Source of the DNA: Lachnospiraceae bacterium
GTDB taxonomy: Bacteria > Bacillota > Clostridia > Lachnospirales > Lachnospiraceae
Assembly: GCA_024682375.1 (NCBI GenBank)
Contig: JAIKZI010000062.1
Coordinates: 1 to 42,553, forward strand
Direction: 5' to 3'
Length of the DNA: 42,553 bases
Shown: positions 26,661 through 33,221 of the stretch, piece by piece
How the letters are laid out: each line of letters starts with the position of its first letter
Numbering within the stretch: the first letter of the stretch is position 1
Position numbers and translations under genes: made by a program
Notes under the pieces: generated by a model
Told to the model about the DNA's origin: nothing
What the model saw: only the letters and a program-made list of their open reading frames with translations
Database searches by the model: none

Positions 26661-27347
26661 CTATTCCTCCATCTTATAACCCTGTCCCCAAACAACCTTA
26701 AGATGTCTAGGATTGGCTGGATCGTACTCTATTTTTTCCCGAAGATGACGGACATGAACTGCCACAATATTTTCCGTACCATAAGGATCATTCTTCCAGA
26801 TTCTTTCGTATACGGCATTCGGGGAAAAAACTTCCCCCGGATAACTCATAAAGAGTTCTAGAATTTTAAACTCAGTCGGAGTGAGTGAAATCTCATTTCC
26901 ATCCAATGTGACTACCTTTGTCTTTCTATTCAGCTCCACACCACCAATTGAAAGAACATCCTTTTCTACTGTGCTGCTGCCTAATTTCATATAACGTCTT
27001 AGATTGGATTTCACCCTCGCCTGAACCTCAAGAGGATTAAAAGGCTTTGTAATATAATCATCTGCTCCAACATTTAATCCCAAAATCATATCAGCTTCTT
27101 CTGATTTTGCTGTCAAAAAAATTACAGGTGCATTTGAAAACTCTCGTATCTTCATGATAGTTTTTATACCATCTAGTTTCGGCATCATAACATCTAAAAG
27201 TACAAGATGAATTTCATTTTCTTTCATAACAGAAAGAGCTTCCATCCCATCATAGGCCTTAAATATATTGTAGCCTTCTGAGCCTAAATAAATTTCCAGC
27301 GCAGAAACTATATCTTTTTCATCATCACATATAAGTACGTTTGCCAT
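26661..27347 (-). CDS. OmpR/PhoB-family response regulator
   Basis: 228 residues. The receiver domain has CDDEKD and the phosphorylated Asp in VLLDVMMPKLDG, with Thr and Lys in FLTAK and YITKPF. The C-terminal winged helix reads LTPTEFKILELFM and VAVHVRHLREKIE. It resembles VanR-like regulators. It works with the kinase encoded immediately downstream. GGGAG lies before the ATG. An inverted repeat at 27401-27438 upstream may be its own binding site. Confidence 0.95.
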   Translation of the reverse strand: MANVLICDDEKDIVSALEIYLGSEGYNIFKAYDGMEALSVMKENEIHLVLLDVMMPKLDGIKTIMKIREFSNAPVIFLTAKSEEADMILGLNVGADDYITKPFNPLEVQARVKSNLRRYMKLGSSTVEKDVLSIGGVELNRKTKVVTLDGNEISLTPTEFKILELFMSYPGEVFSPNAVYERIWKNDPYGTENIVAVHVRHLREKIEYDPANPRHLKVVWGQGYKMEE

Positions 27348-27400
27348 CTTTATCTCCCGGGAACTATTTATTTTGTAATTTTATTATATTTATATAACGA

Positions 27401-27438
27401 TTAAGGAAATAGGTACTAACACATTAAGATTTCCTTAA
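27401..27438. promoter_or_regulatory. Inverted repeat upstream of the two-component genes
   Basis: TTAAGGAAAT (27401-27410) and ATTTCCTTAA (27429-27438) are perfect 10-bp inverted arms with an 18-bp spacer, upstream of the response regulator and downstream of the DeoR terminator region. A spacing of about 28 bp centre to centre suggests a protein site rather than a hairpin; autoregulation is a guess. Confidence 0.4.
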
Positions 27439-27443
27439 GATAA

Positions 27444-27494
27444 AAAAGCTTTTCATTTAATATAACCTATATAGATTACATCAAACGAAAAGCT
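27444..27494 (-). terminator. Terminator of the deoR-type gene
   Basis: AGCTTTTC (27447-27454) pairs with GAAAAGCT (27487-27494), with further weak pairing inside a 32-base loop. TTTTTTATC follows on the minus strand. Confidence 0.6.
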
Positions 27495-27502
27495 AATTTC
27501 AA

Positions 27503-28267
27503 TTACTGTATGACTGTTACCCCATGTTCCTTCATGAGGCCAATGAAATCTGGAGTTAACCCTCCATCACTTACTAGAACATCAATATCCTCAGGTTTAC
27601 AGAAAGTATAAATACTCTTCTCTCCAACCTTCGACGAATCCATAAGAAGTACTACCTTCTCACTTCTCTCAATAATAGTCTTCTTAAGAAGCGCCTGATA
27701 CTCTCTAAAACAGGTAAAACCAATTCCCTCTTTATAATTCAAAGCACTAATAAAAGAAACATCGAAATTCATAGTTTTCAATTCTTCAAGCGCTCTAGTT
27801 CCATACAAAGAAAGGGAGCTTCTCTCCATCTGTCCACCCGGCAAGAACACCTTCGGACGAACTAACTTCTGTAACTCAATTGCACAGCTAATACTTTCTG
27901 TGTATATAAGTGCATTTACATCTGGAAAAAATCTTGCAAACATCGTAGTAGTGCTTCCAGTATCGATATATACTGTAGAATTCGGGAAAACCATATTTCT
28001 CGCCTTCTTTGCTATAGCTTCTTTCTTATCGATATTTGTGATGCTTCTCCAGGTCATGACTCCTTCAGTACCCATAACCAGATCAATCGACTTTGCACCA
28101 CCATGAATTCTTACAATCTGTCGATTCTGATCTAGAAATTTCAGGTCAGTCCTCAAAGTCATCTCTGAAACATCAGGAAAAGATTCTTTCAAGTCTTTAA
28201 AGCTAACAGTTCCGTTCTCATTGATTAGTCTAACAATTTCCTTCTGTCTGGAAGTTTTGCTTCCCAT
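27503..28267 (-). CDS. DeoR-family transcriptional regulator
   Basis: 254 residues. The N-terminal DeoR helix-turn-helix (RQKEIVRLINENGTVSFKDL...MTLRTDLKFLD) is followed by the signature RIHGGAKS and a C-terminal sugar-phosphate sensor domain with YIDTGSTTTMFARFF and LMDSSKVG. Such regulators usually control sugar or nucleoside catabolism, but no such genes are adjacent; the next gene is a GDPD. The target is not inferable here. Promoter candidate just upstream with TATAAT at 28309-28314. Confidence 0.9.
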   Translation of the reverse strand: MGSKTSRQKEIVRLINENGTVSFKDLKESFPDVSEMTLRTDLKFLDQNRQIVRIHGGAKSIDLVMGTEGVMTWRSITNIDKKEAIAKKARNMVFPNSTVYIDTGSTTTMFARFFPDVNALIYTESISCAIELQKLVRPKVFLPGGQMERSSLSLYGTRALEELKTMNFDVSFISALNYKEGIGFTCFREYQALLKKTIIERSEKVVLLMDSSKVGEKSIYTFCKPEDIDVLVSDGGLTPDFIGLMKEHGVTVIQ

Positions 28268-28308
28268 AAATTACACCTCTAAAACTTTTATTTCAAAAAT
28301 CGAAAACA

Positions 28309-28314
28309 ATTATA
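28309..28314 (-). promoter_or_regulatory. -10 box of the deoR-type gene
   Basis: A perfect TATAAT on the minus strand. A weak TAACAA lies 17 bases upstream as the possible -35. Confidence 0.4.
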
Positions 28315-28356
28315 CTCCATAAGCAAAATCATTGTTAGAGCTAGATTGTATAAAAA

Positions 28357-30177
28357 TTATCGATTTGTATTCGATTTTTTCCATAAATTGATAAACCACT
28401 GTAAAACTCTGGCCTCATCGCCTCTCTCATTTAGCGTATCAATTGTACTTTTAGCAAGTGTCACCTCATCCGTAATAATTCCATCTACATCTGAAGTCAA
28501 GAAATTAGAAAGACCGTTTACTGTATTAACTGTCCATACGTATACTTTCTTTCCATTTTGATGAGCTACATCTACATTGGTCTGACTGGCTGCATCAGTA
28601 CGAAGCAACAGTGCATCGCACTTCATATTTCTGATTTTGCCATAAGAATAGAAACAAAGATATCCAGTTTCCGCATCAGGATGCATACTTTCCAAATAAT
28701 AAATGGTATCAAAATTCATACCTATAAACGTACATCCCTCTAAATAATCTAGCTTATCCACAATATCGTAAACTTCATCAGCCATCTGGCGATCCGCAGT
28801 ATCTCCTTTTAGTTCCACGAACAAGTGAATATTTAGCTTCTTTGCTTCCTTTACCATCTCATCGATAGTCGCTACATCTGTATCATTATCTTCCGGGGAA
28901 AAATTATTCTTCACCCTAAGCTGCATCACATCGTCGAGAGTCATATCTTCAACTTTTTCCCTGACGCCACAGCACCTATAAAAAGTGGTATCGTGATTTA
29001 TCACATACCATCCGTCAGATGTTCTTTGCACATCGATTTCTGCCGAAGTCATGCCTTCCTTTGCAGCCCTATCTAAAGCCACAATCGTATTTTCATTTCC
29101 AAGATATCCGCCAGCCCTGTGGGCTATGATATTTGTCGCATATACGCTTGGAAAAAAGTCATCGAATTTTCCAGCAGTCACAATACTAAATGCACAAATC
29201 ATTGCAAATACTATTGATCCAGCTGTAACAGTAAATGTTCTCTTGCCTCTCTCCGGAAAAACATAATCGCCTTCATCCTCTGCAGTGTAGCTCTCATAAA
29301 TCATAGTCAGCTTCATTGTAAAGAAATAAGAAAAGATCAAAAAGAACAGTATCGCAAATGTAATTGCAAGAGTCGTAAAGAAAACTATGCCCACCTTATA
29401 AAGATAGGTTCTCTCCAAAAAAAGTTCTAAAACATGTGTCGGAATCACAAAAGCAATCAGCTCTACACCAACAAAAAGCACTGCACTTCTTATTATAAAA
29501 GTGATCATTCTAGCAAAGAAATCTCTCCAGTTTTCAACCATCACTTTCCTAGAATTCTTCATAGCCCTAAAGGTCTTCATTTTTCCCAGGATTGCATACT
29601 GGTAGACAAATATAAAGTACAATCCAATCACCAAAAGTATTGCTAATAGTAAAGAATATAAAACTCTATTTAGAGGATCATCAAAGATTAAAGAGATGAT
29701 TTTTTCCGGAACGGAAAAGTTTGTTGTAAGCGCTATTCCAAGCGGAGCCCCAAAAAGCGGACCCGCAACTGCCGTATATATAATCACAAGAAGTCCAAGT
29801 GGACTCATAAAATATTTCAAAGAGCTGATAGTCTCTTTTAAAAGTTTTGGAATTGAGATTCTCTTCTGATGTAGAATCTTGTCACTCATAATAATGGTCG
29901 TATTGACATCAAACATTGTATATACAACAAGTGACAATATCCCAAGCACAAAAAGTACTCTACCCTGCCACGAGCTCATGAGTTCTGGTATTTTTCCCGT
30001 TGATAAGGCTGGTTTATCATCATTCCACAGAATGATACCATCTAGTTCTCTAAAGAATCGAAGTGTGAATAGCAGTATAGACTTCGTCACAAACTGGTAT
30101 AAAAGAATAACCGGAATATCTCCCCTATAATTAAATAAAGAAATATCTTTTGTTTTTGTAAATTTATCCACTAACAT
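28357..30177 (-). CDS. Membrane-anchored glycerophosphodiester phosphodiesterase
   Basis: 606 residues. The N-terminal half (about 1-345) has seven or so membrane segments of the GDPD-associated membrane domain. The C-terminal GDPD domain has IIAHRAGGYLGNENT, AEIDVQRTSDG and VINHDTTF, giving the metal-binding His/Glu/Asp set, plus LFVELKGD and a final VYVWTVN. It should hydrolyse glycerophosphodiesters, lipid head groups or teichoic-acid-like polymers at the membrane. AAGGGA lies before the ATG. It is divergent from the MATE gene. I see no clear terminator before the deoR promoter. Confidence 0.92.
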   Translation of the reverse strand: MLVDKFTKTKDISLFNYRGDIPVILLYQFVTKSILLFTLRFFRELDGIILWNDDKPALSTGKIPELMSSWQGRVLFVLGILSLVVYTMFDVNTTIIMSDKILHQKRISIPKLLKETISSLKYFMSPLGLLVIIYTAVAGPLFGAPLGIALTTNFSVPEKIISLIFDDPLNRVLYSLLLAILLVIGLYFIFVYQYAILGKMKTFRAMKNSRKVMVENWRDFFARMITFIIRSAVLFVGVELIAFVIPTHVLELFLERTYLYKVGIVFFTTLAITFAILFFLIFSYFFTMKLTMIYESYTAEDEGDYVFPERGKRTFTVTAGSIVFAMICAFSIVTAGKFDDFFPSVYATNIIAHRAGGYLGNENTIVALDRAAKEGMTSAEIDVQRTSDGWYVINHDTTFYRCCGVREKVEDMTLDDVMQLRVKNNFSPEDNDTDVATIDEMVKEAKKLNIHLFVELKGDTADRQMADEVYDIVDKLDYLEGCTFIGMNFDTIYYLESMHPDAETGYLCFYSYGKIRNMKCDALLLRTDAASQTNVDVAHQNGKKVYVWTVNTVNGLSNFLTSDVDGIITDEVTLAKSTIDTLNERGDEARVLQWFINLWKKSNTNR

Positions 30178-30207
30178 ATTTATCCCTTAACTTGTCTTTT
30201 TAAAAAG

Positions 30208-30236
30208 TTGATATTTTCATTTTACCACTATACAAT
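30208..30236 (+). promoter_or_regulatory. Promoter of the MATE gene
   Basis: -35 TTGATA (30208-30213), 17 bases, -10 TACAAT (30231-30236). This excludes translation starting at 30208, although the frame is open from there. Confidence 0.6.
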
Positions 30237-30258
30237 GTATTACGTTAGGAGAAAAAAA

Positions 30259-31614
30259 ATGAATAATGTCAAAGAAAACAAGATGGGAACTATGCCCGTC
30301 AAGCCTTTAATTATCAACATGTCACTTCCGATTATGGTGTCTATGCTGGTACAGGCACTCTACAATGTTGTAGATTCTATTTTCGTTGCACAGATTAGTG
30401 AATCGGCACTAACTGCAGTCACTATTGCATTCCCGCTACAGAATTTGATGATAGCTGTAGGTTCCGGAACCGGAGTCGGTGTAAATGCAATTCTTTCAAG
30501 AGCACTCGGAGAAAAGAACAAAAACAGATCCGATGCTGCTGGCAATATGGCAATTCTTCTTGCTCTATTTAACTATTTTATTTTCTTATGTTTAGCATTA
30601 TTAATAGTTACACCTTTTATTAACTCACAAACAGACAATGCAGAAATTAGATCACTTGGAAATATCTACCTCGGAATTGTTATGACTTTTTCCCTGGGTG
30701 TTTTCCTTCAGATTACTTTTGAGAGATTACTTCAGGCCACAGGTCGTACAGTTCTTTCAATGATTTCTCAGCTTGTAGGTGCAATTATAAATATCATTTT
30801 AGACCCAATCATGATTTTCGGTTTACTCGGCTTTCCAAAACTTGGAATTGCCGGTGCAGCAATCGCTACCGTTTCCGGTCAGTGCATCGCAGCCGTCCTC
30901 GGTCTATACCTAAACGTAAAACTAAACAAGGAAATATCATTTAGCTTAAGACAGGTGTTCAAGCCACATTTCGAGATCATCGGTCACATCTATCTGATTG
31001 GTATACCATCAATCCTTATGATGTCAATCGGTTCAGTCATGACTTATATGATGAATCTAATCCTTATGGCTTTTTCATCTACTGCAACTACAGTATTCGG
31101 CGCATACTTCAAACTTCAGAGTTTCTTCTTCATGCCAATCTTCGGTATGAACAACGGTATGATTCCAATACTCGCTTACAACTATGGTGCCAAGAAGAAA
31201 GACCGAATCAACGAAGCCCTTCGCTTTGCCCTAATCCTTGCGGTTTGTATCATGTCTATCGGAACTATTACATTTGAAATCATCCCAAATGTTCTCCTAG
31301 ACCTGTTCAACCCATCAAAAGAAATGATGTACATGGGAATCAGAGCTCTTAGAACAATCGCTCTCCACTTCCCAATCGCTGCAATCAGCATCGTATTCGC
31401 ATCAATCTTCCAGGCATTCGGCAAGAGCTTCTACTCACTACTAGTATCACTAATCCGTCAGCTCTTCATTTTGATTCCAGCTGCTTACCTCCTTTCCCTA
31501 ACCGGAAACGTAAACAACGTATGGTGGTCATTCTTGATAGCTGAGTGCGTATCATTGGTGTTGTCATTAGTATTCTTTAAGAGGTTGTATAAAAGTACGA
31601 TTGAGAGATTGTAG
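30259..31614 (+). CDS. MATE-family efflux transporter
   Basis: 451 residues, twelve membrane segments in two homologous halves, with typical segments MVSMLVQALYNVVDSIFVA and VGSGTGVGVNAILSRALG. It exports cationic drugs or metabolites with sodium or protons. TTAGGAG sits seven bases before the chosen ATG. The gene is followed directly by the palindrome and repeat element, whose left hairpin with its T-run probably terminates this transcript. Confidence 0.93.
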   Translation: MNNVKENKMGTMPVKPLIINMSLPIMVSMLVQALYNVVDSIFVAQISESALTAVTIAFPLQNLMIAVGSGTGVGVNAILSRALGEKNKNRSDAAGNMAILLALFNYFIFLCLALLIVTPFINSQTDNAEIRSLGNIYLGIVMTFSLGVFLQITFERLLQATGRTVLSMISQLVGAIINIILDPIMIFGLLGFPKLGIAGAAIATVSGQCIAAVLGLYLNVKLNKEISFSLRQVFKPHFEIIGHIYLIGIPSILMMSIGSVMTYMMNLILMAFSSTATTVFGAYFKLQSFFFMPIFGMNNGMIPILAYNYGAKKKDRINEALRFALILAVCIMSIGTITFEIIPNVLLDLFNPSKEMMYMGIRALRTIALHFPIAAISIVFASIFQAFGKSFYSLLVSLIRQLFILIPAAYLLSLTGNVNNVWWSFLIAECVSLVLSLVFFKRLYKSTIERL

Positions 31615-31643
31615 GTAAAATAAGTTAAGCTTTTGTAGGAGAT

Positions 31644-31800
31644 TAAATCTCCAGAAGCTGTGGTTATACTCTAATTATAGACTCCAAAAATCAGCGGTTA
31701 ATTAACACATTTTGGCTACGAAAAAAGTAGCCAAAATGTGTTAATACCGGATTTTTGGAGTTTATTTTTTTACAACCAAAGCTTTTTACATGGAGATTTA
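31644..31800. repeat. Left nested palindrome of the 74-bp repeat element
   Basis: Five stems nest within one another. (a) TAAATCTCCA 31644-31653 with 31791-31800. (b) AGCTgTGGTT 31656-31665 with 31774-31783, one mismatch. (c) ACTCCAAAAATC 31681-31692 with 31750-31761. (d) CGGT 31695-31698 with ACCG 31746-31749. (e) A perfect 19-bp stem, 31701-31719 with 31727-31745, loop GAAAAAA. Bulges AG and TA lie only on the left arm around stem d. A T-rich run (31761-31770) follows stem c on the plus strand, so the core can act as the MATE terminator. The outermost arm is the start of the first 74-bp unit. Confidence 0.85.
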
Positions 31801-32861
31801 GCCTACTACTCCCTCTCTAACTTACTCTCTTCTCCACGGTTGACTTCCTTTTTGGCTTGTTACGTGGAGATTGGACGAACTTCGTCCTCTCTAACTTGCT
31901 TTTCCTTCCACGGCAGATTTCCTTTTTAGCTTGTTACGTGGAGATTGGACAGGCCTCGTCCTCTCTAACTTCCTATTCCTTCCACGGCAGACTTACTTTT
32001 TGGCTTGTTATGTGGAGATTAGACGGGCTTTGTCCTCTCTAACTTCCTATTCCTTCCACGCTTGACTTCCTTCTTGGCTTGTTACGTGGAAATTAGACGG
32101 GCTTCGCCCTCTCTAACTTGCTTTTCCTTCCACGGTTGACTTCCTTTTTGGCTTGTTACGTGGAAATTAGACGGGCTTCATCCTCTCTAACTTGCTTTTC
32201 CTTCCACGGCAGACTTACTTTTTGGCTTGTTACGTGGAGGTCGGACGGACTTCGCCCTCTCTAACTTCCTATTCCTTCCACGGTTGACTTCCTTTTTGGC
32301 TTGTTACGTGGAGATTAGACAGGCTTCGCCCTCACTAACTTGCTATCCCTTCCACGGCAGACTTACTTTTTGGCTTGTTACGTGGAGATTAGACAGGCTT
32401 CACCCTCACTAACTTGCTATTCCTTCCACGGCAGATTTTCTTTTTGGCTTGTTACGTGGAGATTGGACAGGCCTCGTCCTCTCTAACTTCCTATTCCTTC
32501 CACGCTTGACTTCCTTTTTGGCTTGTTACGTGGAAATTGGACAAGCTTCGTCCTCTCTAACTTGCTTTTCCTTCCACGGTTGACCTCCTTTTTGGCTTGT
32601 TACGTGGAGATTAGACAGACTACGCCCTCTCTAACTTCCTATTCCTTCCACGGTTGACCTCCTTTTTAGCTTGTTACGTGGAGATTGGACAGGCTTTGTC
32701 CTCTCTAACTTGCTTTTCCTTCCACGGCAGACTTACTTTTTGGCTTGTTACGTGGAGATTGGACGGGCTTCGTCCTCTCTAACTTCCTATTCCTTCCACG
32801 GCAGACTTCCTTTTTAGCTTGTTACGTGGAAATTCCATCAACTACACATCTAACTTGTTTA
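31791..32861. repeat. Tandem array: fourteen 74-bp units plus a degenerate partial unit
   Basis: TGGAGATT or TGGAAATT (TGGAGGTC once) recurs at 31791, 31865, 31939, 32013, 32087, 32161, 32235, 32309, 32383, 32457, 32531, 32605, 32679, 32753 and 32827, every interval exactly 74 bases. Each unit has CGTGGA near its start and CTTCCACG (TCTCCACG in unit 1) about 40 bases later, able to pair, with a conserved CTCTCTAACTT between and a CTTTTTGGCTTGTTACG linker. Units vary at a few sites (AGAC/GGAC, GCTTTTCC/CCTATTCC, GGCAGACTTAC/GGTTGACTTCC/GCTTGACTTCC) in shuffled combinations. The unit at 32753 counts to about 49% G+C, above its surroundings, and is pyrimidine-rich on the plus strand. Frames inside are short, shift with each unit (74 is not divisible by 3) and lack ribosome sites. 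Function unknown. Confidence 0.97.
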
Positions 32862-32906
32862 CAAAAACTATAATCCTTCACTAAACTACACTAGAACAGC
32901 AATCCA
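32862..32906. other. Unique spacer between the array and the right palindrome
   Basis: AT-rich sequence after the degenerate last repeat. No gene, promoter or repeat is recognised in it. Confidence 0.5.
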
Positions 32907-33221
32907 TTGAATAATGTAGATTAAGAGAATCTCATCAGGTTGTTTAGCAAAGTTGGTCTTCAGAAATCTGTGATTATTATATTGCTCGATAAAAAAATCA
33001 GTGGTTAGTAAAACACTTAACCCCAAAATCCGGTATTAACAACTTTTTGGCTACTTTTATTAGGAGCCAAAAAGTTGTTAATCAACCGCTGATTTTGGGG
33101 TTTAATGCCAGTTTATTAACCACTGATTTTTATATTAGATTTTACTATGATAATCACAGATTTCTGTATTACAAATACAATAAACAACCTGATGAATTCC
33201 TTCTTAATCTACATTCTTCAA
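32907..33221. repeat. Right nested palindrome, seven stems over about 315 bp
   Basis: Stems from outside in: 32907-32926 with 33202-33221 (20 bp, one mismatch); 32932-32946 with 33181-33195 (15 bp, perfect); 32961-32977 with 33150-33166 (17 bp, perfect); 32993-33012 with 33112-33131 (20 bp, one G-T); 33019-33030 with 33091-33102 (12 bp); CGGT 33031-33034 with 33085-33088; 33035-33052 with 33065-33082 (18 bp, perfect). Between stems the two arms are unrelated in sequence. The outermost right arm is the coding end (LKNVD-stop) of the ABC permease. A T7 run past the fourth stem on the minus strand could terminate that gene. Confidence 0.9.

Larger units (their letters stand above)
31686..33131. 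repeat. Six copies of a short motif in both palindromes
   Basis: The form ATCAGYGGTTAATWAAC, with small changes, occurs at 31686-31706 (+), 32993-33014 (+), 33077-33096 (-) and 33111-33131 (-). The shortened form ATCCGGTATTAAC occurs at 31738-31756 (-) and 33025-33043 (+). All six lie in the two terminal palindromes, and I saw none inside the 74-bp units. This may be a recognition site for a recombinase or other DNA-binding protein. Confidence 0.75.

Noticed and set aside
30208-30258. N-terminal extension of the MATE protein
   Set aside because: It coincides with the promoter (-35 at 30208, -10 at 30231).
31738-32412. Three similar 60-63-residue plus-strand frames in the repeat array
   Set aside because: They recur because the DNA repeats. 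A 74-base unit shifts frame every copy, no ribosome site precedes them, and the starts fall at arbitrary places in the unit.
31791-32861. CRISPR array
   Set aside because: The repeats are contiguous with no unique spacers, the unit is 74 bases, and no cas gene is present.
31791-32861. tRNA-like array because the unit is 74 bases
   Set aside because: No T-loop GTTCGA motif, no 3' CCA-type acceptor pairing and no cloverleaf was visible.
31681-33102. Integron attC sites or IS200/IS605 ends
   Set aside because: No GTTRRRY/RYYYAAC core pair, no integrase or HUH transposase gene, and the two hairpins are inverted rather than in the same orientation.
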